From NCBI GenBank assembly GCA_020726505.1, contig JAHLEZ010000001.1, positions 248,001 to 312,000 on the forward strand: DNA of 64,000 bases, given 5' to 3'. A program made the position numbers and the translations under genes. Each line of letters starts with the position of its first letter. Position 1 is the stretch's first letter. The DNA is from Leptodontidium sp. MPI-SDFR-AT-0119. Its lineage: Eukaryota > Ascomycota > Leotiomycetes > Helotiales > Leptodontidiaceae. The notes beneath the pieces were generated by a model. That model saw only the letters and a list, made by a program, of their open reading frames with translations. It did not search any database and was not told where the DNA came from. Positions 36,482 to 48,900 of the stretch are shown piece after piece.

Positions 36482-39400
36482 TGTGGGAAACTGGATATAT
36501 TTCTGAGATATCTTGAGTTGATAAGTAAAAACTCAGCACGAGGAGCAACTGCTTATAGATATTGAAGTCGTAGGCAGGTCTTGTCAAGATGTATGATGCA
36601 CGGGGGTTACTTTGGCCAGATGACAAAGAGTCTTGATCAGCCAACTAAAAAAGGCTTCAGGCTTGTCTGAGCCCCTGCCCATTCTACTCGTATGAATTGG
36701 CCTTTCAGTTCCCTGTATTCTGCTGGGTTCTTCAAGCGAGTCTCCTCGCTTCCACAAGGCTCAGCCCTACGGGATCTGGGCAGGTGGAGGCTTGAAGATC
36801 CACCGAATTCTGCATCCCCCACGAACAGCATGAGGACTTCCTCGAGAAGATGGCAGAGCCTTTAGTCGGAAATCCTACCCTGCTATTCTCGGACTACAGA
36901 GATACCATGCACGATCTGAGATTCTGGTAGGCTCTCTCGGTCGCAAAGAGTCCATACAAGAGATGTTATTCGGAGGCAGCCTTGAGCCACGAGGCTAGCT
37001 TTCAGGGGCTTAGAAATGATGAAGCTCGGTACGTCCGATTCCTCCGCCTCCGGTCCTAGGACCATGGAATTTAGAGTTCAGCATGGCCAGGAAGGAGTGT
37101 AAGCAGGCACTCACGTGGTCTGCTGGGCATACACCTTGATGAGCCATGAATCTCATCCCCTCTCATACAGCCAGAATTCTCGCACTCGAACGTATCAATC
37201 CCTTGTCATTTCGTGAACTCAGTACACGTGATGGAACAACCAAGCCAACCACACGGTAGTTTGATGGCCTAGATGCAGCCTCGAGTCCCGCTGTCGAAAT
37301 ATCCAAAGTACCGGCCAGTCAGATCTTGGAGCTCGTGTCAGGAGCCAGTAGGAAGCTCGAGAGCGAGTCAAACATGGCAGCCACTTCCGCGACTGTTGAC
37401 AGAAATACAGTGCTGGGGACCCTGTCCGGACAAGCATCTCACGGAACTGGTCAATGCCTTGTAGATACTAACCGCCGATCTGATCTCGGTTGTTGTTCCT
37501 TGCCAGTTTTACAGAAAATGGCACCATTCCATTGGCTAAATGATACGAAGCTCCGCCTGGTGCGCCTGTGCCGAAAACCTGCATTGGCGGCCCGAGGCGC
37601 AAGGTCTGTATCCGATAACAACATCGGCTTGCTTACTGGAATTCTCCAATGTGCAATGTGTTGTGATGTTCTATATCCGAGATATAGCTTCAGAAGGCAG
37701 CAGTCGGATTGTGAATTCCCATTGGATCCTTGGGCCACACCATGTAAGCACGATGCAGCCCTCGGAATCAGTGTGAGGTCTGGTTGAAAGGCAGAGATCA
37801 ACCAACATGCAGAGAAGGGAGTACAATGACTGCATGTGTGTATGGGGCAATTAAGAAAACTGCTCACAGCCCGCGCTGAGTAAAATGCTCATGTTTCTTG
37901 TTCTATTAGAAGTTGATTCTAATTCCAGTTTCTGTCAGCAGAAATTTAACTTTTGCACAGTGAAGCCATAGGTAGTCGAGGGGAAAGATTTGTCAGGCAA
38001 TAACTTTACATCGTGCAACATACCATCAACGATGGTCACGATCAAAACAAGATAAATTCGTGGTCTTACCGGGTGTGTTGTTATTCGTCGGTGCTCCGAG
38101 ACAGTTGGAACTTTTGGAAGCTCCCCGATTTCATGACTTGCGGTTGGTACGACGGGACCTTGCTCCTCGGTAAATCTCCAAGAGAACAACAAAATATGCT
38201 GTGGCAGACCAATTTGCTTTGTGTCCTCCAAGCAATGCAGCGCCGATTTGCACTGAGCTCACCAAGCTAAGGTCTCTTTTTAAGTGGCTTCCCAATGGAC
38301 AATGCCTCTGCGCCATTTGACATTGGATGCTGTCCTCAAAGCGAGCTCTTTTAAGGAAGCCCTAGACATATCCTTGCTGTAGGCTGGAATAGACGGTCTC
38401 CTTTCATCGTCTAAACTTTATGTTCTTGAACATCAAAGGAGTGTTGAGTTGAGGTTCATGAGGCTTGAGCGAAGGGATAGAGGCTCTGGCCGGCTTGGAA
38501 GCTGGATGATGTATGTGCCATCGAAATTGCGAAGAATTGTGGACCGCATAGTTTCGGATAGTGATCTGTTGACATGCTTCTGTTGTTGCACTTCTATTTA
38601 ATAGGGATTCGATACATTGTGTTGAGCGAAAGTGGCCTGTCGACTGGCCGGACGTGAAAGTCTCGTGGTTTGCGGTGATCCAGAATGATGTCCGTGGGAC
38701 TCTGGAGCAAGTAACCCACCAATATATGTATTCAGTCAGCTGTCGCCCATAAAATGATAAAGCACTCCATTCCCCGTACATTTTTCTGCCATTCGTTGTT
38801 CTTCATCAGGTTCCACCTGCTACCCAGGCTAAGCACGGAGACGTATCGCTGATAATTTCGTGGCCTCCAAATTAAAGCCATGAAACCATTGGCCATTTGA
38901 GAGCATAGATAATCTCTCAAGCTTTGGGGGGAACAGTTGAGCAATGTCTGACGTTGAGAAGATATGGTTGAAGATGAACCGCATTTTTGAATACGTCCTC
39001 TAGTTCGAGCACCTGGTGGTCGTTGACTTCGTAGGTCGATCACAACTCCAGCTCATCTGGCCAAAAATCCTATTCCGGTGTCGACGAGTCTCTGTTAAGA
39101 GTGAAATGAGAAGATTGACAAGAAGCGTTGACGTCCTCAAGCTGGACGAGAATCTCCGAATACATTCAAAAAGACGGACGCTTCTTAAACAGATGGACTT
39201 ATCTCACAAGCAGCGGAATAGATTCCATTGACTCTGCTCTTCACATCTTAGTAAACAGGTACACTGTGCGCCTATTCCCGTTCTTGCATGTTCGTTTCTT
39301 CATTTAAATTCTCCGTTTGGCGTTGAGAACGGCGATATCGCACTTTGGAACCGAAAGCGAGCTGGACTAGGGATGAGTGGGATCTGAAGCCGACGAGATT

Positions 39401-39776
39401 ATCTTGATTGGGCTTTGGGAGTGAATGCGGCAACATAAAGTGCGCTTGTGAGGGATGTGTTATGCGAACTTAGTGACATGTGCGAATTTCTCTAGTCGAA
39501 AGATGGTCGCTGAGAAGAATGACGAGAAAATGACGAGAGTTGCCCCTGAAGGAAGGGCCGACTCGCTAACGCTTGGGGATACTGGGCTTGACTTCTGGGC
39601 TACTTGGGCTTCTTCCGAGCCTTGAGATTAAGCGGGAAGGCCCTGAGCGACTGTTGTCTACTTCAAAATCTAGGGAACACACAAAATGATCGAAAGCGGG
39701 ATTGGGGCGTTTGAAATAAGCTGATTGCACTTAAATACAGTGCGGTCTACGTAAACAACTTTACCTGCAACAATTT
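36482..39776. other. 3.3 kb gene-poor stretch
   Basis: Composition is ordinary rather than AT-rich, yet no open frame shows family motifs or a convincing exon chain. Candidates inspected were 37326-37787 (+), 37451-37867 (-), 37935-38231 (-), 38404-38781 (-) and 38732-39043 (-). They overlap one another on both strands and lack consistent splice sites. It may hold old, decayed genes or long non-coding sequence. Confidence 0.45.
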
Positions 39777-42334
39777 CTATGAATCCAGCGCGAAGCACCG
39801 CTCACTACTCTCTTCCCTATTACCCCACCAAAACGGCATCGTCGTTATCTTGCCACTTCCAAAGCACAAAAATATCAGCAACATATTCAAGTTGAATCCT
39901 GCATCGAAAGCTGCTGCGAGGATGTAATTGTACTTCGCCCACAATTTATAACGATACCTGAAGGCCCAGTACATAACTACGAAACTGCCGATGAACTGGG
40001 AGGTGTATCCGGTGCTTATGTTTCCGTAAAAGCCAGAGAGGCATGAGAAGAAGATCGTCGTGTTCCAAAGTCGGAACTTCAGCTTCGAGTTGGGGAAGGC
40101 TTTGTGCAAGAAGAAAATTATGATGGGAGCGCCGAATCCGGCAAGGAAACCGTAGGGGACAGCTTTGAAGAGAGGCTCTTGGAATAGTTTCTTGGGGCCC
40201 TGAGATATTCTGTCAGCCATCTCACTCGAGAATTGAATGAGTCAAAACTTACAACTAGCACGTATTGCACGGATGTAGATAGCATACTTGCCAGAGATTG
40301 GGCGGTCCATTGATGCGTTGGATCCTCTTTCTCGCCTGTCAGATAGTCGAACTTCGAATCAATGACCCAACGAATGACGGCGTAATTGATAGGAATGCCC
40401 AAAGTAGCACCGAATACTTGGGAGAAGAAGGTTGCTCGTGGCGGGATGTGCATATAATGCCCAATTTTCTGATCCTGCAACATATACTGAGCTCGGTACC
40501 AAGCGTCACCAGCGATTGAGCTGTAGACGGTTGCTCCAGTTGGGTTCTTGTGCCCGCCGACCGCATTTATCATGAGACCGTACAGCAACTCGTTAGTCGT
40601 TCCAATAGCCAGCTGAAAATTCGAAATCGCATAAAGCCAACCAAGGGGTGTCACGATTATCGCTCCGGTCAGAAGCGCAACAAGGTATGTCCACCAAGGT
40701 ATGTAGAGATGACCACTTGCGACCATAGCTGTAATAGCAACGAACGAGCTCAGGAAAAGGACAAGATACCACCAAAGTGGGACCTCTTTGTATGACCTCT
40801 GGATTATGTTCAGCCGGTCGTTGTATTGGAAGTTGATGCTTTCTCCATTCTTGCTGCTATTCCGAGCTCGAATCTTCTTGATGGTCGTGCGAATTTGGGA
40901 GAAGCCGAACAGGGCCATCCACATCAATGCAGATGTGTATGATGCGTAATCAAAGAACATCCCCCAAAGCATCTGAGTTCCAAGATATAAGGGCCCATTT
41001 TCTTCGTACGCCGTCTCATTTAGAGTTACCTGTGGAGTAAGCAAGTCCATCAGAGGATATCTGGTACCGTTTGCTGACAGCAATTAGTACTCGTGTCTTC
41101 CAAAGGGGACGTGGTTGCTTACCGGTGAGAACGTGGTTGGACATCAAGCCATATTTGTATGACCCAAGGCTCCCCCATTTTGCGGCAGGAATGAGGACCC
41201 AACAATTCACAGCGAAAGCCAAGAATATCAATACCTGAGTCCAGAATGGAGTTAAGAAGAGACTCCCATTATTTCCCAAACTCGAGACATTCGACCAATC
41301 GAGACTAAGATTGAGAAAGCCCATGCCACCAAACCCAGCTCCGATGAAGTTTGCAGTTGCATTTCGGGGTGCGACCCAACATAAGAACGCAAGAGATCCC
41401 AACATCGGGAAGATAAATTCAGGAAGGAATTGCCAAGCTGTAACAGCGGCAAGAACTGCCCAGAATGTAATCATTTGCTTCCTTGAAGTTGGCGAAGGGT
41501 GTTCTCTCTGTTTCTTCTGGGTTTCGAAGAGAGCTGTCTGACAGAGTGCTTGAAACCTGAGTCCATGTTAAGTACCATAATTATCAGATGACATTTGGAT
41601 GCTCACCATGGATACTGGGGGTCGTAGAGAAGGAACTGTCGTGAGATAGCAGCGAATGAATAACCCGTTATAACAACCGCCCACATGAAAATGATGGCAA
41701 TTCCGGGATTGATCTTTTGTCCAAAGTACAGCTCCGCAATAGATATTGGTCCATACGCCAAGTTATATGTCGCTCCAGAGGCAGCCGAGATTGTGACAAG
41801 GACGTGCTCTTTGCTTCCAAACGGACCTGGATTTAGGTTGAAGCTACGAGACGTAAAAGGGACTCGAATGTTCCATGCAGGAAGGACTTTGGCAAGCCAG
41901 ATTCCAACATAATTTGATGCAATCTGGACAAAGAACACTGAGTACGGCGCATAAGTTGTTCGGTAGTGGCTCAATTGAGAGAGGAACGCTCCCGGGATGA
42001 TGAAAATGATGCAGAGAACAAAATATCGGAAGGTAAGAGTCGGCAAGAGAGGATCGTCCTCGAAACTGACAATCCGTCGCACATTGATTGGGATATCTCT
42101 AATGGTGGGATCGTCATCTCCAAAAACAGATGAGCTTTCATCGCCACTGTTTGAGTCAATTGGAATGACTTTCTCGTCTCCGATTTCCACGGCAACATTC
42201 TTCAATTCTTTCGGCTTCGGATCTACTAAGATTGCATCTCCTTCAAAGAGCGGTGCTGGGGTTATAGGATCTGTCGTCGAGGATAAATTCCGATCGTTCT
42301 GGGAGAGAAAGCGCTTCACAAGTTTGGAAGCCAT
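39777..42334 (-). CDS. OPT family oligopeptide transporter
   Basis: Predicted plasma-membrane proton-coupled importer of small peptides, 801 residues with about 14-16 membrane segments. Exons on the minus strand are 42334-41607, 41556-41123, 41073-40253 and 40199-39777. Family marks are the cytosolic Asp/Glu-rich N-terminus, NPGPFGSKEHVLVTI (the NPG motif), YDPQYPWFQALCQTALFETQ, ANGTRYPLMDLLTPQVTLNE and KIGHYMHIPPRATFFSQVFG (the KIPPR-type motif). An upstream in-frame ATG at 42403 would add 23 residues. Some OPT proteins carry iron-siderophore or glutathione conjugates; the sequence looks like the peptide branch. No neighbouring gene suggests a specific substrate. Confidence 0.94.
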
Positions 42335-44151
42335 TCGGTGTATTGGTGAAGTTAGATGCAGAAGGCTGCTTCTTGGGGATTCTTGGACTGAATGCCCCTT
42401 CACATGGTTTCCAACAAATGTAGCACAAGTAGCGTACCAAACTTAAAACATATCATGAGACCATAATTGACCAAACGCACGCAAACCATGTAATCTTCTG
42501 CCAGGGGTTGATGGAGAACAGATGCAGCTCACTGGCTCATCACAGTCTAATGCATTCCCCTTGCGTAAAGCATGAAATAATTTGCGTAGCACAGCGTCTG
42601 TGAAGGATTTGGTGTGACAAAAGCAGAAATTCGTGATGAAGATCTGAAAGCGTGATGCAGTAGCACCTTCCAAACTTAGCTTACGGTCAAGCTTTGCGAG
42701 GGGGCGGGAGGCTGCAGCCCGGCGGTATTGGCAGTGCTTACTTCCTCAATTCTGTCTTTGACCCACTATCAGTGCCGTGTCTCCATGACTCGTGGATCCA
42801 GGGCCAGGGTCAAAGGATAATAGTCTTGTTCTCTGGAAGATCTTCTTCGGTGCCTCTGTGGCGGTTGACTCGATGAAAAGGTCTTCTTCATATCGCCGCA
42901 GGGCAAGGCAGTGGCTTCCTCGAGCCAGTTTCGGTGTGAGGGAGAGCAAGCCAGCGGGACTCTCCTCGCACCTTGCAGTTGCAGAGTAACATTAGTAAAG
43001 TGTAGGAGGAGGAAGAGACAAGCAGAACAAAATTAATATTGAGATATAACTTGCTAGGACCAAGAATGTTGCTCGTTGTAATACTGCATCCATGGCTGCT
43101 TACTGCTAAACTTTGTAAGAACAAGGGTGACTGCACTCAAACTCCCGTCTCAACAGCCTCTACAATTGGTTTTTTTTTCGTCACTGCCCAGTCTGCTCTG
43201 TTTTAAGAGGCGCTCAAGATGACCCGCACTGGACCCCGCGGCTCACCGACTTTTACATTTTACGCTGATTACGCAGACAATGTTACCATCTAACATCGTA
43301 TGAAAACTCTGAGCCAGTGAAGAAGCTTTGTACGGGTCCCCGCCGAGAACTATGTACTGCGAATAGAAGGGGATTGAAAGTGGATAATCCCCAAGAAGCT
43401 CTCATCAGCTGGCTGTTGAGATTTCAGGGGCTCGCTTCAGGTAAACGAGCCCTAAAACAAAGGTCGCGGAGACAACAAGAGCAGACATTTAGCACTTTAT
43501 CCCCTCTGCAGCCATCTTGACGCTGATTAAAAGATCTATTCACTTTCAGACATGTCTTGAACACAGAATTTCGCCGTTTCTCAATGATAGATGCGAAGTT
43601 TCATTCTTGCACGGCAAATGGAAACGAAACGAATTCATGTAGTTCAACACCAGTAAGGAAGAAAGTACAGGTTGTTGTTGCCGCCCCAGCTGGCTGCTTT
43701 GACTGAAGAATACCGCTGCCAATGTAGTATTGATATTCGACATCGTATAGATCAAGTCCGCGCTACCCAAAACTTCATCTAAATCGCCCTCACGCCTATC
43801 AAGCATATTCTTGCTTGGCTCTCTCAACCTCCATCCAGGGCATAGTATCATGAAGCAGCTGGGCGCTGAAAGCTCTACCTTTCTCCCACTTCTTCAGCCA
43901 GTGCTTTCCATTCACATGCTGTAATTGTGCTCCTCGAAAGACGATATCTTGATGTCGTCCTACAGCTTTCCTCAGCCAGAAATTGGGACTCTTCATGATG
44001 AGCTCCGGTTCTCCCAGTCCCACCTCAATCAATCACAAGCTACGCCAGCTATCGATAAGGCTAATTTGTACCGACCTGAACAATTAAATTCGCCGATATA
44101 TTTTCTGGGGCATAGGATGTCATGGACATTGAGCCAGGATTGGTCCTAGGC
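42335..44151. other. Intergenic with one coding-like frame at 43802-44023
   Basis: Most of this stretch (42335-43780) shows no gene. The minus-strand frame 44023-43799 (VGLGEPELIMKSPNFWLRKA at its start, ending ERAKQEYA) looks coding by composition. It could be an alternative last exon of the HExxH gene, joined through a GC donor at 44214. It could also be a leftover of another gene. Confidence 0.35.
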
Positions 44152-47048
44152 TCACGACGCATTTCTAGCCTTATCTTTGAAGTGTTCCAGTCTGTGAAGC
44201 GCAAATTTACTTGCATACTTCGCTCTAATATCTTCAATATCATCAGGTTCACAAAATCTTATAATACCCTTCGGTCCAAGTCTAATCCATCTTCAAGTCA
44301 GCCCTACCTCTTTCACGAAGACATAGACCACAGCTAAGTGATATTTCGAAATACTTACGTAAAATACGAACTTCCTTGAGCAACACTCTGCACAACAACA
44401 TCTTCAAAATCTTGCGGATCTACATCCCACATATCATCTCCATCAGTCGACATCAGCCAGATACGGAAATATTCGATATCCAAGTCCCACATTTCAAGTG
44501 TATGCTGATAAAGTTTTTCTCGGAATTCTGCATCTCCCATGAGACTGTCTAGCTGATTGATGGTACCCTCATCTGCTGTGTTTGCAGGGGGATAAATTGT
44601 GGACGTTGGTCGTGATGGCCACCCAACGGGGATTCGCATCACTGTTCCGGATCCGGGGAATGGTTCCCAACTAGTACGAATATCAGTTTCTAGTTCTACT
44701 CTGGAATTTGTACGATCGTCTTTCTCCTCGTTCAAAAAAGGGGGCGTCGACTTACATAAAGAGCTCTCGGTTGTCTGACGCCATATGCAGAAAGGACCGC
44801 AGCTCATGAGCTGATACATCGATTCCACCGTGATCACGGATATATCTATAAAACGTACTTTCGGGAAGAATTCTCATTGTGTCCAGAGCCAGTTCTAGAA
44901 GATCTCGATTGGCGAATAAATATTTCTTGATTTCGTCGTATCGAGGACACGTTGGGGTGGGCATCAGCGGAATTTCTGGAACTCTCACCTCAAAGTCCCC
45001 ACCATCGCCATCGTCATTGCCGTATTGATCTTTTTGCGCAATTCTCGACGACAATGGTCGAAGACTGAGCGCTTCTCGAATACTTTGCCCCTTTGATCTT
45101 CGTGAATTTTCCCCTTGCTGGGTTGCTCTCTGTGCTTCAGATGCCGCCACAGAGATAGCAATGTCTTCAAAGTCATCTACCTGCACTATCTTCTCAGCTT
45201 GGTTGAGTGTTATTCTCGTCACAGTAGAGCCCCCCTCAACAGTCCGCGTTCCATATTTCAGCGGACCCATTTTCAACGCATCTTTCCCCTTGCTCCTCAG
45301 CTGAACCTCCCACAGATCCTGATCAAACAAGCCACCATACCACGAAGTCGGGACAACCCAGCAATCATAAGTAAAGAACGAATCCAGCTGGCCCGCTGGA
45401 ACAGGTTGAGGTAAAGAGGGTGCACCACGTGAAGTCGCATACCCCGCGTTTCGAGAAGTGAAGAATGAGTTCTGGAAGAATCCTAGGTTGGGCAGCCCGG
45501 GACCGCCGCGGTTGTATATTTGTCGCATCATGCTGAAGTTGTTTCCGCCCCAGAAGTGCGAGGAGAATGAGTAGCCTAGTTCTGATAAGGGCTCGTTTTC
45601 GTAGTATGGTTCGGTGAGTGTGTCGCCTTTTAAGCGGCTGGACGATCCTATGTTGAGTAATCCGACGGCTCTCCATGCCGCATGCTTTGCAGATGGTCCG
45701 TTAGCTGGTTGCTAATACATTATTGATTCAAGCAGGATGTAATATTCGGAACTTACAGCGAATTCGTGCAGGAGGGTGGTTGCAAGTCGAAATCTCAAGC
45801 CCATCCTGGGATTGTATTAACCAAGTACTCACATATCTTCAAGTTATATCTCACAGTTCAGCAGTTGTCAAGTCATCTCTGAGTAACGGTTGAGCAAGCT
45901 CAATCGCGAGATGGATTTCTACCCGGCTGTGATGCGTGTTCTTCAGAGTCTGTGCGCTATTGTTGGTGTCTGTAAATGGAAGTCCGACGATAGGGTCTTC
46001 GTAGCCACTGTAGAAACTTATTTGAAGCATTTCTGCAACCTTCTTAATGTCTCCGTCACTAGATTCGGGTTTGTTCAAGCGGTCTTGTTGACTACGTGGG
46101 TGAAATCTTTGGAGGCGATTATTATTATCCCTTACTCTTTGGATTGGGTCTGGATGATCGAATGTTTCGAATCTACCATGGAATAATGCATCGAGCCTAG
46201 GAACAATCAGTTCTGTGAACGGTCTCAATATTGAATAAGTATACATGTGTGGGACGATCGCACCATGAATACTTATATTCGTTGACCAACATCCGACTTG
46301 CGAGCTGTAGGACAGGTTTCATCATATTCTTGATTCGGGGGTTCTCCATCTGTCAAATGAATCAGTAATGATTAGTATTGCAGCCTTCAACCTTCACGAC
46401 ACGCACCAGCCATAGTCCCTCATGATCCCCCAAAATTGGGATCGCACCGCGATGTCTCGGCATATCGGCTTCGGTCACCCATCGGCTGTTGAAGATAGGA
46501 TTGATTGGATTTTTCAAACTATGCCTCCAGGTTCGGCTGTCTAGAGGTGTCAGGGCTCCCATCCTCTGTAGCTCTGTTGTTGTGAATCCCTTCAGTCGCT
46601 TTCTTTGATATTCTTCGAGACGTCGCTGTTTGCTGACGCCTGTTCCATTTTGCGGTGCCAGAAGCGGGGTTAGACCGCTCTTTCCACTTCCCCTGATGAC
46701 TCCATGGTTTACCACGCCGAATTTGCCTCTGGGGTGACTATATTTTGCAGCTAAACTTGTGTATCCGCTGATGTATTGAAGTCGTCTAGCTGTGAGGTAC
46801 ATGCGTCAGAAATTCAGAACGTGGACGAGAACAGGGACAAGCATTTTGTGGAGAGCATGGCTAGGTGATTGATTACCTCGATCATACTGCTGGTAGGTAG
46901 TGTCGTACAATCTCCTTCCAATACTTTCAGATCTGCGTTCATCGTCCGCAAACTTTTGAGCGCGAGGTGACTGTGGGGAATTCGCCATCACAGATTGACG
47001 TTTCGCCAGACTAGACGGCACCCGAGGAACATAAGCAGAGTGAGTCAA
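44152..47048 (-). CDS. Orphan protein with a split HExxH metallopeptidase motif
   Basis: Eight exons on the minus strand: 47048-46877, 46789-46407, 46349-46264, 46196-45855, 45805-45757, 45684-44756, 44670-44359 and 44290-44152. They sum to 803 residues. An intron falls inside the motif: LATTLLHEFA at the end of exon 5 and HAAWRAVGLL at the start of exon 6 give HEFAH, the zincin zinc-binding signature. NEPLSELGYSFSSHFWGG about 30 residues later could supply the third ligand (Glu). The rest is unlike any named peptidase family I recognise; there is no signal peptide, so an intracellular location is likely. Exons 3-4 are the least certain: two donors are possible. Similar lineage-specific fungal proteins with HExxH exist, but no activity can be claimed. 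Confidence 0.7.
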
Positions 47049-47320
47049 TTCGGACTAATCCTTGACACACAATAATGATGAAAAAAGAAGGACGAGCTTT
47101 TTGATTCAACTGAAAAAGTACAAAGGACATCTGAAAAATTCAAGGATGCGTTCGGACAAAATGGATCAGCGGATGCAGAACAAAGAGAACTTGGCTTTTC
47201 CTACGGAGTTTTGAGACTCCCAGCAAAGCTCTTGTGCATGGACGAATGATACACGGTGACCCTTCTGCCTTTCAATGTGAGTTTTGTGAGATACTATCCG
47301 CTAAAACAACTTGCTCGTCA

Positions 47321-48361
47321 TTAATTATTCGTTCCGCTGACTCCGACAAAGACCACCAAAACCGCCGCATAGGTAGCAGTCGCAATAAACACATTCTCAC
47401 TCTTAGCCTGCACGACCGCACCAAGCACAAAACTAAACAGCACAACAGCAGCGCTCACAACTATCAGACTTTTGTTCTTGCTCGGATCAAAACTCATAAC
47501 TATCATCGGGACAATAATGGTAGCCCCACTACACACACTCAGGATCGTGCTGGCAATGACCCGGACGGCTGTCGAGATTTTGGTGGGTGATTTCCCTTGA
47601 GCGTAATATGCCGGCTGGTATTTCTTTTCGGACGACGACCAGGTAATCCATTTGGGGAGGTGGTTTTGCAAGATGGTTTCAAGCTGGCTTCCGATGGAAC
47701 GAGTGTTGGGGGCACTGTAGAGCCAGCCGTTCGAGTCATGTCCTGAGGAGAGATTGTTGTCGCGAAGGCTTTGGGCGGTCTTGACGAATGCCTGCTCTGA
47801 TATTCCGAGAAGGTGTTCATTGATATACTCGAGGTCTTTCATGGCCGTAGCTGGGGAAAGTTAGCTGCAATCGGTCTGATGTATTTGTCATTTACCTTGT
47901 TCGTGGAGGAGAAATCGCATTCGTTCCAAGTCATGCCAGGTCGCATTTGTTCCATCCAGAGTCTTCTTACTTAGATCATTCAGTTCTTGGCATGTGTGCT
48001 GAAGGCTGTAGAAACGCAAGGTACCATGGTATGGTATGAACGGGTTATTGAGATCGCTGATGCTGAGGCCTCCGGCGTAGCTCTTGAGCCCTGCGAGGTA
48101 ATCTGGGGAAGGTGGCCATTGCCCGTTGAAAGTGGGTGATGTGAGGAGTTCTTCGTAGGCTTTATTCCCCTGTTGACGTGAGTTCTCGAGGTCATTGCGA
48201 AGAGTCTTGGAAGCCCTGTTTTGCTGAGTGAAGGCTTCCATTGCACCATAGCATTTGGGAAGGAAGTGAGGAGGTTGGAGTTGAGCCGTTTTCAGCTGAG
48301 TGCCAAGACTCGGCTGGGGAACCGGGGGGCTGAGGCGCACTTGGCAGCAACCGAATGGCAA
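47321..48361 (-). CDS. DUF6594-type membrane protein
   Basis: Predicted 331-residue protein from two exons, 48361-47896 and 47850-47321. The C-terminal third has the DUF6594 signature: a linker (AYYAQGKSPTKISTAVRVIA) followed by three hydrophobic helices (STILSVCSGATIIVPMIVMS, KSLIVVSAAVVLFSFVLGAV and FIATATYAAVLVVFVG), the last holding the diagnostic ATATYAAVLVVFVG. The N-terminal part is helical and charged (TWHDLERMRFLLHEQA). A later start at 48241 (MEAFTQQNRA) is possible and would remove a Pro/Gln-rich leader. The family is restricted to fungi and its role is unknown; members often lie in variable regions rich in incompatibility-type genes. Confidence 0.8.
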
Positions 48362-48499
48362 TAAGTAAACAGCCCGACGAAATGTAATTTCTCGATATGT
48401 ACTGCACTTACACCTCTAAAATAACCACAAATGAAAGAAACTCCTCCTTAAATACCCAATAGATGTTCTAAGTAAGGAGTGTGACGTCACGTGCCATGT

Positions 48500-48900
48500 A
48501 TCACCCCCACCCCTAAAACACTCGAGCATTCAGGGGAGGTGGTCAAAGGTCTCGGAAGTCCAGAAGTTGACGGAATGGAATTTTCAAGCTTTTAACACAA
48601 TAGAATAGTAACCTATGACTGCTTCATTAAAGAAAAGTTATGTGGGCGGAATATTACACTGCCACACACTAAGTCACACCAGGTTCCCTTAACCTAACGC
48701 AGATTATTAAAAGAACCAGCGTAACGGGGTAATGTTCTAAAGGCTCGCTCGGCTCTACTACGCTGGTCAGTTGTGGCTAGGCTATCGCAAAAAAGAAAAA
48801 AGAAAAAAAATTGAACCCCTGCACCAACTTTCCCTGCCTCACCCACTCTTCAGCCCACAACTACCTCCACCAATATCTCAACCTGCAAAAGAGCAAACAA
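48500..48900. repeat. Decayed repeat cluster, copy 1
   Basis: Three blocks here recur 5.4-6.5 kb downstream. Block 48540-48593 matches 54166-54217 and block 48820-48881 matches 54071-54134, both in direct orientation. Block 48694-48755 matches 55003-55053 inverted. The inverted block (ACGCTGG..CTTT..ATAATCTGCGTT) differs from its partner only by transitions over 29 bp. Confidence 0.6.

Noticed and set aside
37326..37867. Opposed 153- and 138-codon frames as a gene
   Set aside because: Each is the shadow of the other, with no motifs, splice partners or start context.
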